From DATKFM01 sp963851215 (lineage in GTDB: Bacteria > Pseudomonadota > Alphaproteobacteria > Dongiales > Dongiaceae): a DNA stretch of 64,000 nucleotides. Location: NCBI GenBank assembly GCA_963851215.1, contig CAWKOG010000005.1, positions 176,480-240,479 of the forward strand. Reading direction: 5' to 3'. The translations under genes were made by a program, and so were the position numbers. The notes beneath the pieces were generated by a model. It was not told where the DNA came from. It saw only the letters and a list, made by a program, of their open reading frames with translations, and made no database searches. Of the stretch, positions 1 to 8,295 are shown one piece after another (position 1 is the first letter of the stretch; each line of letters opens with the position of its first letter).

Positions 1-42
1 CCAGTTGTTCGGCATAGGCTCGCCGCGCCTGAGCAAGGCTCT

Positions 43-465
43 TCATCGATTCTTCTTGCCTGGCTTCTTCGGCCGGGCATTGCGGGCAGGGGCTTTCTTG
101 GCTGCTTTCCGGCGAACGGATTTCTTTGGCCTGGCCTTGGCGCGGCGGGAAACCGCCTGGGACTTGGCCGCCCACGCGCGCAACAGCTCCGGTTCCTCCA
201 TCACATCGGCCGGGCATTCCCAATAGGCATTGATGGTCGCGGTCTGATCGCTCCGCTGGTAGCGGAACGGCTCCGCGCCCGCGGCCTCGAAATCGGCGCG
301 GTTGGAGTCATCGGCCTTCAAATAGAAGGTGTCGAACGCAATGAGGCCGATGATGAATCCATCGAGATAAACGCCGAAGCCGCCGAACATCGGGCGGCCC
401 TGCGCGTCGCCCAGGGGCGACAAATGATCGACCAGATAGTCGAGGAGAGGATCACTCTTGGCCAT
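43..465 (-). CDS. TfoX N-terminal domain protein
   Basis: A 140-residue protein whose first ~100 residues match the TfoX/Sxy N-terminal domain. Visible family features are the early PMFGGFGVY motif, then GLIAFDTFYLK, and a later FRYQRSDQ/YWECP segment. TfoX/Sxy proteins are linked to competence regulation in gammaproteobacteria; in alphaproteobacteria the role of these short forms is not established. The last ~35 residues form a Lys/Arg/Ala-rich tail ending in PKKPGKKNR, which could bind nucleic acid (inference). It is transcribed with the small gene that precedes it on the same strand. Family assignment is good; function is not. Confidence 0.8.
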   Translation of the reverse strand: MAKSDPLLDYLVDHLSPLGDAQGRPMFGGFGVYLDGFIIGLIAFDTFYLKADDSNRADFEAAGAEPFRYQRSDQTATINAYWECPADVMEEPELLRAWAAKSQAVSRRAKARPKKSVRRKAAKKAPARNARPKKPGKKNR

Positions 466-544
466 GGCGCGACCATAGCCCGGGCGAAAAGAAAGGGCGA
501 GCCGCGCACGGCTCGCCCCTGGTTACGCGCAATCGATGGACCGA

Positions 545-778
545 TCAGATCCGGTGGTCGCGCCAGCGATCCTTCCCCGGAATCGGGTCGAGGCCGATAT
601 CGCGGCGCAAGTGATTGCTGAGGTGCTCCACCGGGGGCCCTTGCGTCCATTGACTGGGTTTCAGCATGGCCAGGACCGAAGGTGCCGGCGGTTTGCCGGG
701 CGTCGCTTCCGGGCGAATCTTGCTGATGACCTGGTGGGACGAAATGAGCAATCCGATGAACGAAGCGGCGGTCTTCAT
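545..778 (-). CDS. small hypothetical protein
   Basis: A 77-residue protein that I do not recognise as a whole. A strong ribosome binding site (AAGGAGA, 8 bases before the ATG on the minus strand) supports it as a real gene. The start is hydrophobic (MKTAASFIGLLI) but no clear signal peptide cleavage site follows. The C-terminal part contains LRRDIGLDP, which weakly recalls the DIGL motif of DUF1127 small proteins. It lies upstream of the TfoX-like gene on the same strand with an 80-base gap, so co-transcription is possible. No function is assigned. Confidence 0.5.
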   Translation of the reverse strand: MKTAASFIGLLISSHQVISKIRPEATPGKPPAPSVLAMLKPSQWTQGPPVEHLSNHLRRDIGLDPIPGKDRWRDHRI

Positions 779-1292
779 GACAAAGTCTCCTTAAAAGTTA
801 GAAGTTGAAATCAGCATCGTTGGCCTTGGCACTACGCCGGACCGCCGGACAAACCTCCGGCCTTCGCCAACTCGATAGCTCGAGCGGCGTGGAGGTAGCC
901 GACGGTGACGGTACGGCTGTCAGGGAGACTGAAGAGGCGTCTTCACATCGCAACTCCGTCCTTGCGGAACGGAATCACGCTCGCGGAATCGACTAACGGG
1001 AGCCGTCAGAAGCGGATTGGGATGATCTTTCGGGAGATCCTAGCAATCCAAGCGAGATGGAGACGCCTTTTCAGGCGCTCACCGACATCGGCCGTTAGGC
1101 TGCGCTGCAGCCTCGAAGATAAATACGGGTCATTGATGCTCTCCCCTCGCTGAGAAAGGATGGCGGAACTTAATGATTGCGGTTGTTTTCGTCAATCGCG
1201 AATGGGGGAGATCCGAAAATTCTCACGGAGGTGTGGCCGAGTTGCAACAGTCGCGCGACGTTGTGACATAGGTCACAGACTGGCGGTATCGG
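779..1292. other. intergenic region, no gene supported
   Basis: About 510 bases without a credible gene. Short open frames exist on the plus strand but lack a ribosome binding site and show no recognisable motif. The only structured element I see is the TGTGA-N6-TCACA palindrome near the right end, listed separately. Confidence 0.5.
1262..1277. promoter_or_regulatory. CRP-like palindrome TGTGA-N6-TCACA
   Basis: The sequence TGTGACATAGGTCACA is a symmetric match to the core of the Crp/Fnr-superfamily cAMP-receptor site. It lies just past the 3' end of sspB and about 480 bases upstream of the small gene ending at 545. It is not followed by a T-tract, so it is unlikely to be the sspB terminator. 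Which gene it serves, if any, is unclear. Confidence 0.4.
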
Positions 1293-1787
1293 CTATTTCT
1301 TGCGGAAGGCGTCGAGCGCGATAACCTTCTCGTCCTTGCCATGCTCCGGATTCTTTTCCGTGTTCTCGGCCTTCTCCGGCAGCTTGGCGGGAACGGACGC
1401 TTTCGGCGGCTTGGACTCCTCCTCGCCTTCGCGGCGGGTCTGGAACTCGAGGCCGAAATTCACCGCGGGATCATGGAACGCCGTCACGGCCGCGAACGGC
1501 ACGAACAACCGCTCCTGCTGATTGTTGAAGCTGAGGGTGACCGCGAAACTGCTCTCTTCGATTTCCAAGGCCCAGAACTGATACTGCAGGACGATGGTCA
1601 TCGCCTCCGGATATTGCTGATGCAGCCAGTCGGCGATCTGCACATCCGGATGGTCGGTGCGGAAGGTGATGTAGAAATGATGGTTGCCCGGCAGCCCGCG
1701 CTTGCCCACGTCGATCAACGCCGTGCGCACAACGCCGCGCAGCGCTTCGTCGATCATGCGGTCATAACGTAGACGTTCTTGCGCCAT
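1293..1787 (-). CDS. sspB: ClpXP adaptor SspB
   Basis: A 164-residue SspB of the alphaproteobacterial type. SspB binds ssrA-tagged proteins and delivers them to the ClpXP protease in the cytoplasm. The folded N-terminal ~115 residues carry the family pattern (YDRMIDEALRGVVRTAL, then NHHFYITFRTDHP, QYQFWALEI, VPFAAVTAFHDP and FGLEF). A flexible Pro/Glu/Lys-rich linker follows, and the protein ends in VIALDAFRKK, the typical ClpX-binding tail. Its gene lies directly downstream of ssrA on the same strand, so the tag-encoding RNA and the tag-binding adaptor are neighbours. The reading frame is intact. Confidence 0.93.
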   Translation of the reverse strand: MAQERLRYDRMIDEALRGVVRTALIDVGKRGLPGNHHFYITFRTDHPDVQIADWLHQQYPEAMTIVLQYQFWALEIEESSFAVTLSFNNQQERLFVPFAAVTAFHDPAVNFGLEFQTRREGEEESKPPKASVPAKLPEKAENTEKNPEHGKDEKVIALDAFRKK

Positions 1788-1905
1788 TGTTCCCCGTTGA
1801 ACTTATCCTAGGCGGCCGTTGCTTGAGTTTTCCGTCAAGCGGGGCGCGTCTGTCAACAAGGTCCGACCGACAATTCGGTCACTGGGTGGGCCGTCAACCC
1901 GATCT

Positions 1906-2222
1906 CCTTGGATCAAGTGTAGCGAATCAAGTGGGGGGCTTCTGTTGCCCGGTGCCCCCCGGACCGCGCTTACCTAAACAAGTTAGGCAGCGAGAGCCAT
2001 ACGGTTATCGTTGGCACTTTCAGAATAGCCCGATAACGGTGGTACCATGCCGGACGAAAACCAAGCCTTTATTGCGCGCGTCGATCCTGCTTCGCCCCCA
2101 GAGTGGCCGCGACACGCATTCGCGCAAATCGCGGCTGAAGAAACTGGTGGAGGCGCCGGGTACTGCCCCCGGGTCCGCTACGCCTATGTCGCAGGGCGTT
2201 TATCGTCATAGTCGGTTGCCCG
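1906..2222 (-). ncRNA. ssrA: two-piece (permuted) tmRNA
   Basis: Circularly permuted tmRNA on the minus strand. The tag reading frame (2015 down to 1983) encodes ANDNRMALAA followed by TAA. The coding piece starts near 2099 with GGGGGCGAAGCAGGATCGAC, the usual tmRNA 5' sequence. The acceptor piece lies upstream in the gene and ends with CCA near 2145. The 5' GGGGGCG pairs with CGCCTCC of the acceptor piece into a 7-bp stem whose third pair is G·U, the alanine identity element. A second joining helix is visible: GTAGCG (2176-2181) with CGCTAC (1919-1924). A T-arm-like stem CCGGG/CCCGG sits before the acceptor end. Outer ends are approximate. It releases stalled ribosomes and tags the nascent chain for degradation. 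Confidence 0.92.
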
Positions 2223-2232
2223 ACAATTGAAA

Positions 2233-2259
2233 TATATAGTGTCTTGCGCCGCGAATCAA
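2233..2259 (-). promoter_or_regulatory. candidate ssrA promoter
   Basis: On the minus strand, TTGATT (2254-2259) and TATATA (2233-2238) are separated by 15 bases, just upstream of the tmRNA acceptor piece. This is the most AT-rich spot in the region and fits a housekeeping sigma-70 promoter, though the spacing is slightly short. Confidence 0.4.
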
Positions 2260-2341
2260 AGGCCCCGGCAGCCCCTATGGTGCAGCGCGAAAGTTCCCGT
2301 TAATCTGCAATTAGCTGCAAATGATTCGCGGTTCCCAAAAA

Positions 2342-3281
2342 ATGGCGCTCACCAAGGACCAGCAGGCGGAAGTCGACGCCCTCAGCACGGCGGCTTTACC
2401 CACACGGCGCGCAACCGTGCCGGCGCTTGGAGGAAATTCTCTATCAGGCGATCCCCGTGCTCGACCACGGCTTCGTCCGCGTGGTCGACTATATGGGCGA
2501 CGACGCGGCGATCGTGCAGGCGGCGCGGGTGTCCTACGGCAAGGGCACGCGCAAGATCAGCGAGGACCGCGGCCTGATCCATTATCTCCTGCGGCACCGC
2601 CATACGACGCCGTTCGAGATGTGCGAGATCAAGTTCCATGTGAAGCTGCCGATCTTCGTGGCGCGGCAGTGGATCCGCCACCGCACGGCCAATGTAAATG
2701 AATACTCCGCCCGCTATTCGGTGCTGGACGAGGAGTTCTATGTGCCCGCTCCCGAGCATCTGGCGACGCAGTCGCAGATCAACAAGCAGGGCCGCGACGA
2801 TGCGTTGCCGGCGGCCGAGGCGGCCGAGGTGCTGGCGGCCATCAGGAACGAAGGCGCGCGCGCCTACGGCACCTATACGAAGCTGTTGAACGAGACCGCC
2901 AAGGGCGAGGTGATCGACGAGAAGCGCAACGGCATCGCCCGCGAACTTGCGCGCATGGTGCTGCCGGCGAACATCTACAGCCAATGGTACTGGAAGATCG
3001 ACCTGCACAATCTCCTGCATTTCCTCAGTCTGCGCGCCGATCCGCACGCCCAGTACGAGATCCGCGTCTATGCGGAGGCGATGCTGGACGTGGTTAAGCG
3101 CTGGGTGCCCATCACCTATGAGGCGTTCATGCAGCACCGGTTGAAATCCGTCACGCTGTCCGCTGCCGCCTGGGAGGTTGTGAAGCGGATGCTGGCAGGC
3201 GAGGATATCGCGGAGGCGCAGAGCGGCCTCGGCAAGCGCGAATGGCGCGAGCTGATGGCGGTGCTGGGCCGGTCAACATAA
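2342..3281 (+). CDS. thyX: FAD-dependent thymidylate synthase ThyX (frameshifted)
   Basis: ThyX makes dTMP from dUMP using methylene-tetrahydrofolate, NADPH and FAD. The signature RHRX7S is present (RHRTANVNEYSARY), along with SYGKGT near the N-terminus and QWYWKIDLHNLLHFL later. The natural start is probably ATG 2342 (MALTKDQQAEVDAL), which matches the usual N-terminus. That frame is joined to the body only if one T is removed from CTTGG at about 2427, after which PALEEILYQ reads through. The downstream ATG at 2427 would give a truncated protein. There is no clear Shine-Dalgarno before 2342. ThyX is usually the only thymidylate synthase where present, so the break is likely a sequence error. 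Confidence 0.9.
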
Positions 3282-3302
3282 TGCGGTTTCCGGAGAAGGA
3301 GC

Positions 3303-3953
3303 ATGGATGACGGTGCGGATGTCTGTGCGGTGCCCAGCGAATCAGCGTTGCGGGATGTCATGGGCCATCCGGGCGACGGCGCGGTTCGCAAGCAGCTCGC
3401 GCAGCTCGACAAGCATTGCCGGCGCTTCATCGAGCTGTCGCCGTTTCTTTGCATCGGTACGGCGGACAAGAACGGCAAGGCCGACGTGTCGCCCCGCGGC
3501 GATCCCGCCGGCTTCGTCCAGGTGCTTGATGAAAAGACCATCATCATCCCCGACCGTCCCGGCAACAACCGCCTGGATACCATGAGCAACATCATGGAGA
3601 ACCCGAATGTGGGCATCCTCTTCATGATCCCGGGGTTCGAGGATTCCCTGCGCGTGAACGGCCGCGCCACGATCGTGCGCGATCCCGAAGTGCTGCGGAA
3701 AGCTGCGGTCAACGGCAAAGAGCCGAAAGTGGCGATCCGCGTCACCGTCGACGAGGCTTTTCTGCACTGCGCCAAGGCCTTCAAGCGCTCCCGCCTCTGG
3801 GAGGCGGACGCGATAGTCGATCGTAGCGCCATGCCGAGCCTGGGAAAGATGATCCTCGAGCAGATCGCCCCGCCGTCCAAGCCGCCGACTGCCAAGGAGG
3901 TGGCCGAGGGCGATGAGTGGATCGAAGAGTTCTACAAGACCGAGATGTACTAG
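3303..3953 (+). CDS. pyridoxamine 5'-phosphate oxidase family protein
   Basis: A 216-residue FMN-binding split-barrel protein of the PNPOx-like type, closest in pattern to the MSMEG_1061 family. Supporting motifs are SPFLCIGTADKNGKADVSPRGD, then IIIPDRPGNNRLDT and NIMENPNVGILFMIPG. Such proteins often reduce flavin-linked or F420-like substrates, but the substrate here cannot be inferred. A GGAGAAGG sequence sits 4-11 bases before the ATG. The frame is intact. It follows thyX by 21 bases and may be co-transcribed with it. Confidence 0.82.
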   Translation: MDDGADVCAVPSESALRDVMGHPGDGAVRKQLAQLDKHCRRFIELSPFLCIGTADKNGKADVSPRGDPAGFVQVLDEKTIIIPDRPGNNRLDTMSNIMENPNVGILFMIPGFEDSLRVNGRATIVRDPEVLRKAAVNGKEPKVAIRVTVDEAFLHCAKAFKRSRLWEADAIVDRSAMPSLGKMILEQIAPPSKPPTAKEVAEGDEWIEEFYKTEMY

Positions 3954-4004
3954 CCCTCAGCATAGGCGGCGGTACGCCAGTCAGGTTTCTGCCCTGAAAA
4001 GAAA

Positions 4005-4038
4005 AACGCCGGCGGGAGTTCAGGCTCCCGCCGGCGTT
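4005..4038 (-). terminator. rho-independent terminator of the molybdenum hydroxylase operon
   Basis: A perfect 14-bp inverted repeat (AACGCCGGCGGGAG, arms 4005-4018 and 4025-4038) with a 6-base loop. Reading on the minus strand, it is followed by a T-rich run (TTTCTTTTC), so it terminates the two-gene operon that ends at 4057. On the plus strand no T-run follows. Confidence 0.88.
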
Positions 4039-4056
4039 GTCATGACTCGATACCGG

Positions 4057-6390
4057 CTATGCCTTCAGCTGATTGCCGATAGGCAGGTCGCGGATGCGCT
4101 TGCCCGTTGCATTGAAGATGGCGTTGGTCAGGGCGGGCGCGAATGGCGGCACGCCCGGTTCGCCGACACCGGTCGCATGGGTCTTGAACTCATGGGGCAC
4201 GATATGGGTGTGCACCACCTCCGGGAAGTTGTCGGCGCGCACCATCTGATAGTCGTGGAAGTTGCTTTCCACCGCCTTGCCGTCCTTGAAATTGACGGCG
4301 CTATAGAGAGCCAGCGTCATGCCGTAAACGCAGGCGCCCTGGATCTGCGACTTCACCCGTTCGGGGTTGGCGGTAAACCCGCAGTCGATGGCGACATGGA
4401 CCTCCGGCACGCGCACCGTGCCGTCGGCCGCCACCTTGGCATGCACCACCATGGCGACATAGGACACGAAGCTGCGATGGGCGGCGATGCCCAGCCCTTC
4501 GCCTGCCGGTAAAGTCTTTCCCCAGCCGGCTTTTGCCGCCGCCAGTTCCACGACATTGCGCAAGCGGCCCGTATCGATCGGGAACTCGGCATAGGGCTCG
4601 CCATAGTTCCAGAAGTCCTCGGGCAGGCCGGCCGCCTTGAGGTCGATGACCCGCGGCGAACCGATCATCTCCAAGAGAAAGTCCTTCTGGTCGCGGCCGA
4701 GTTCGACGGCGAGCTCCGCAGCGATCGACTGCACGGCGAAGGCGCGGGGGATGTTGGATACCGAGCGGTACCAGCCGATCCGCGTATGCGCCAGGGCCTT
4801 GCAGTTTTCGGCCCGGACGTTTGGGATCTCGAATGGCATGTCGCCCAGGCCCATGCCGAGTTCGACTGGATGCTGGAATCCTTCATCCGGCGCGAAGGTG
4901 GAGAGGAACGAGGGCGCCGCGCTCCGGTGCCGCCAGGCGACAGGCTTGTTGGCGGCGTCGAGACCGACTTCGATCCGCTCCACTGACGTGGTGTGGTAGA
5001 AGCAGTGCTGGATATCGTCCTCGCGCGTCCATTGCACGCGCACCGGGGCGCCGATCTTCTGCGAAAGCAACGCCGCCTCGATCGCATAGTCGCATTTCGA
5101 CTTGCGGCCGAAGCCGCCGCCCAGGAGCGTGACATGAACGGTCACGTCCTCTTCCTTCAGGCCCAGCGCCGCCGCGACATCCTGGCGGGTGCCATAGGGG
5201 CTTTGCATGGGCCCCCACACCTCGGCCTTGCCGTTGGCCACGTTGGCGATGGCCACCGGCGGCTCCATCGACGCGTGGGCAAGGTGCGGCTGATAGTACT
5301 CCTGGGTAAAGACGCGCGCCGCGCCGCTCAGCGCGGCCTCGGGATCGCCCTGATTGCGGATCAGTTTGCCCGGGGCGTTGACGGAGGCGCTCAGCTCCTT
5401 GTGATATTCGGCCGTGGTGAAGCCGGCGTGGGGCCCGTCGTCCCACTCGATGACCAAAGCGTCCCGGCCGTTCAAGGCGGCCCAGGTGTTGCTGGCGATG
5501 ACGGCCACGCCGCCCTGGGGGGCGAACTTTGCCGGCGGGATGCTGGAGGGCAATTCTTCGACATGCTCCACGCCAGGGACTGCCAGAGCAGCTTTGCTGT
5601 CCACGGACTTGACCTTGCCGCCGACCACGGCCGGCCGGGCCACCACCGCGTACTTCATGCCGGGCAGGCTGATATCGGAACCATAGACTGCCTTGCCGGT
5701 GATGATGTCATGCAGGTCGAAGATCGGCACATTGCCTTTGCCGACATAGCGGAACTCCCGCTCATCTTTGAACTGCAATTGGTCGCGGGACGGCGTGGGC
5801 AGGCTCATCGCCGCTTTCGCCAGGTCGCCGTAGCCAAGACTGCGGTCGAGAGACTTCTGCACGACCGCGTGGCCGGTGGCCTGGACGTCTTCATGGGCGA
5901 CGCCCCACTGCTTGGCCGCTGCCTCCTCCAGCATCCAGCGGACCGCCGCACCGATCTCGCGGCAGGGCTGGATATGATGGCGCAGGCTGCGGGAGCCGTC
6001 GGTGTCCTGATTGCCGTAGCGCGGTTCATCGCCCGGCGCCTGGACGATCTTGACCCGCCCCCAGTCCGCCTCCATTTCATCGGCGATGATCATCGGCAGG
6101 CTGGTGCGGGAGCCGGTGCCCATCTCCGACCGGTGGGCGACGATCGTCACCGTACCGTCGGGATCGATCATCACGAATATGTGAGGATCGTTGACGACGC
6201 CGTTCGGCATGCCCTGACCGCCATGGGGATAGGCATCGAAGGCCTTCGCGCCGGATGGCAGGAACTGCAGGGCCACGACCAGCCCGGCCGCGCCCTTCAG
6301 CATGTTCCGGCGGCTTACGTTCTGGATGATGGCGCTTTCGCCGCTAAACGCCGGCGTCCGCGCTGCATATTGGTTCATTTGTTTCAACAT
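4057..6390 (-). CDS. molybdopterin-binding large subunit, xanthine dehydrogenase family (IorB-like)
   Basis: A 777-residue molybdenum cofactor subunit of the isoquinoline 1-oxidoreductase / aldehyde dehydrogenase type. The N-terminus holds a twin-arginine signal (SRRNMLKGAAGL), implying export of the folded enzyme. Later motifs include MGTGSRTSLPMIIADEM, GGGFGRKSKCDYA, and the Glu-containing GVGEPGVPPFAPAL near the end, typical of the catalytic Glu loop. I place the start at 6390 (MLKQMNQ) because GGGAG lies 9 bases upstream and it begins just after the stop of the small subunit. Together the two form a heterodimeric hydroxylase for an aldehyde or N-heterocycle; the substrate is unknown. The frame is intact over 2.3 kb. 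Confidence 0.88.
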   Translation of the reverse strand: MLKQMNQYAARTPAFSGESAIIQNVSRRNMLKGAAGLVVALQFLPSGAKAFDAYPHGGQGMPNGVVNDPHIFVMIDPDGTVTIVAHRSEMGTGSRTSLPMIIADEMEADWGRVKIVQAPGDEPRYGNQDTDGSRSLRHHIQPCREIGAAVRWMLEEAAAKQWGVAHEDVQATGHAVVQKSLDRSLGYGDLAKAAMSLPTPSRDQLQFKDEREFRYVGKGNVPIFDLHDIITGKAVYGSDISLPGMKYAVVARPAVVGGKVKSVDSKAALAVPGVEHVEELPSSIPPAKFAPQGGVAVIASNTWAALNGRDALVIEWDDGPHAGFTTAEYHKELSASVNAPGKLIRNQGDPEAALSGAARVFTQEYYQPHLAHASMEPPVAIANVANGKAEVWGPMQSPYGTRQDVAAALGLKEEDVTVHVTLLGGGFGRKSKCDYAIEAALLSQKIGAPVRVQWTREDDIQHCFYHTTSVERIEVGLDAANKPVAWRHRSAAPSFLSTFAPDEGFQHPVELGMGLGDMPFEIPNVRAENCKALAHTRIGWYRSVSNIPRAFAVQSIAAELAVELGRDQKDFLLEMIGSPRVIDLKAAGLPEDFWNYGEPYAEFPIDTGRLRNVVELAAAKAGWGKTLPAGEGLGIAAHRSFVSYVAMVVHAKVAADGTVRVPEVHVAIDCGFTANPERVKSQIQGACVYGMTLALYSAVNFKDGKAVESNFHDYQMVRADNFPEVVHTHIVPHEFKTHATGVGEPGVPPFAPALTNAIFNATGKRIRDLPIGNQLKA

Positions 6391-6394
6391 GGCA

Positions 6395-6847
6395 TCACGC
6401 TCCCGTCGCGGCTTGGCGAACGGCCGCAACGATGCGCTGGTAACAGCCGCACCGACAGATGTTTCCCTTCATGCCCTCGAGAATGTCCTGATCCGACGGC
6501 GTGGGGTTTTCGGCAATCAGCGATGCCGCCTGCATGATCTGGCCGGCCTGGCAGAAGCCGCATTGCGGCACGTTCTGATCGCGCCAGGCCTGCTGCACCG
6601 GATGGTTTCCTTCGGGGCTCAAGCCCTCGATCGTCGTCACGGCGCCCTCCACATCGCCGACTGCGGTGATGCAAGAACGCACCGCGACGCCATCTACGTG
6701 AACCGTGCAGGCGCCGCACTCGGCGACGCCGCAGCCGAACTTCGTACCGCTGAGTCCGATGACATCGCGGATAACCCAGAGCAAGGGCATCTCCGCGGGG
6801 ACATCGACATCGTGCGCTTTGCCATTGACCGTAAGGGAAATTGCCAT
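6395..6847 (-). CDS. [2Fe-2S] small subunit of molybdenum hydroxylase (IorA-like)
   Basis: A 150-residue two-cluster iron-sulfur subunit. The plant-ferredoxin-type cluster is seen in KFGCGVAECGACTVHVDG with a fourth Cys in VRSC. The second cluster is in PQCGFCQAGQIM and GNICRCGCYQRI. It passes electrons from the molybdenum centre of the neighbouring large subunit. The start at 6847 (MAISLTVNGKAHDV) is chosen because GGGAGGTCC lies just upstream and matches usual family length. It is the first gene of a two-gene operon. Confidence 0.93.
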   Translation of the reverse strand: MAISLTVNGKAHDVDVPAEMPLLWVIRDVIGLSGTKFGCGVAECGACTVHVDGVAVRSCITAVGDVEGAVTTIEGLSPEGNHPVQQAWRDQNVPQCGFCQAGQIMQAASLIAENPTPSDQDILEGMKGNICRCGCYQRIVAAVRQAATGA

Positions 6848-7010
6848 AGCAGGGACCTCCCGAGTTTGCTTGCGAACTTGAGTGAGGCAGGCGGGAGTTA
6901 TCTTTAGTTTTTGTGTTCCGTAACACAATCAAAAAAGGCAGAAGCTCAACCACCGTGATGCGCTGCGCACGCAGTCGGTATTCCTGTCAGCGACTTCGGC
7001 GATGAATTGC

Positions 7011-8156
7011 TTAGCTGACGACGATCCGCGGCGCCTGGCGGCGTTTGTCGCCCAGGGCTGCCTGCGTCTTCTCCCACACCCGCGCCGCGATGGCCTTGAA
7101 GATGCGCGCATGCTCGCTGTCGGGTGCGGACACGACGATGGGATGCCCGCCGTCGGAGGTCTCGCGGATGTCGATATGCAGGGGGACTTCGCCGAGGAAG
7201 TCGGTGCCCAGCTTCGTGGCCTCCGCCTTGGCGCCGCCATGGGCGAAGATGTGGCTGACATGGCCGCAATTCGGGCAGGAGAAATAACTCATGTTTTCGA
7301 TGATGCCGAACACCGGCACTTCCACTTTGCGGAACATGTTCAGGCCCTTGCGGGCATCCAGGAGGGCGATGTCCTGGGGCGTGGACACGATCACGGCGCC
7401 GGTCACCGGCACATCCTGGGCCAGACTGAGCTGGATGTCTCCGGTGCCCGGCGGCATGTCGACGACGAGGATGTCTAGCTCGCCCCACTGGGTTTGCTGC
7501 AACATCTGCTTGAGGGCGCCGGTCGCCATCGGGCCGCGCCAGATCATGGGGGTATCCTCCGCGACGAGGAACCCCGCGGACATGCATTTCACGCCGAAGT
7601 TCTGTAGCGGAATTATCGTGTGATCCTCGCGGGCTTGCGGCCGGCCTCTCAAGCCCATCATGCGGGGCTGCGAGGGGCCATAGATATCGGCGTCGAGCAT
7701 GCCGACCTTCAGGCCCTGGACGGCCAGCGCCAGCGCCAGGTTGACGGCCACGGTGGACTTGCCGACCCCGCCCTTGCCGCTGGCGACGGCGACGATGCTG
7801 CGGACGCCAGGGATAACCAGCTTCGCCGGACGTTGTTGTGCCCCGCCATGGGCATGGCCCTGGGGTGGCGGCGCGGCGGCCTTCGGCCGGTGGGCGGTCA
7901 GGACCGCGCTGACGCTCAGAACGCCCGGAATTGCGTCCACCGCTTGCTCCGCGGCCTTTCGCAGCGGCTCCAGCTTGGGCCCCCGCTGCGGGTCCACCTC
8001 GATGGCGAACGCGACATGACCGTCGCGCACAGCCATACCGGTAACCATGCCCAGGCTGACGATGTCGCCGCCGCGATCCGGGTCGCTGATCCGGCGCAGA
8101 GCAGCCATCACATCGGCTTCCGCCACAGGTGTGGATGGCTTATCGGCAGGCGCCAT
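7011..8156 (-). CDS. apbC: Mrp/NBP35 family iron-sulfur carrier ATPase (ApbC)
   Basis: A 381-residue P-loop ATPase that carries or assembles Fe-S clusters. It has an N-terminal DUF59/MIP18-like domain (DPDRGGDIVSLGMV), a His/Pro/Ala linker, and the ATPase domain with deviant Walker A (SGKGGVGKST), GMLDADIYGPS, and VDMPPGTGD. The cluster-binding CxxC is SCPNCG. I start at 8156 (MAPADKPSTP), with GGAG 10 bases upstream and DUF59 following at once; the upstream in-frame Met residues overlap the divergent hflK promoter region. It is divergent from hflK. Confidence 0.92.
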   Translation of the reverse strand: MAPADKPSTPVAEADVMAALRRISDPDRGGDIVSLGMVTGMAVRDGHVAFAIEVDPQRGPKLEPLRKAAEQAVDAIPGVLSVSAVLTAHRPKAAAPPPQGHAHGGAQQRPAKLVIPGVRSIVAVASGKGGVGKSTVAVNLALALAVQGLKVGMLDADIYGPSQPRMMGLRGRPQAREDHTIIPLQNFGVKCMSAGFLVAEDTPMIWRGPMATGALKQMLQQTQWGELDILVVDMPPGTGDIQLSLAQDVPVTGAVIVSTPQDIALLDARKGLNMFRKVEVPVFGIIENMSYFSCPNCGHVSHIFAHGGAKAEATKLGTDFLGEVPLHIDIRETSDGGHPIVVSAPDSEHARIFKAIAARVWEKTQAALGDKRRQAPRIVVS

Positions 8157-8295
8157 GCTTGAAAACTCCGGCCTGGGGCCAAGATTTAGCTGACTGCCGG
8201 CGGGTTGTGACCGGCGATGCAGTGACATATAAGGCCCACAAGCGGCATTGGAAAGGCTGCGCTCCGCAGCCATAACAGCGAGGTCGATCAATAAC

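Noticed and set aside
4993..6537. A 514-codon plus-strand frame across the molybdenum hydroxylase genes
   Set aside because: It is antisense to two well-supported genes with matching domains, cofactor motifs and terminator, and shows no family pattern.
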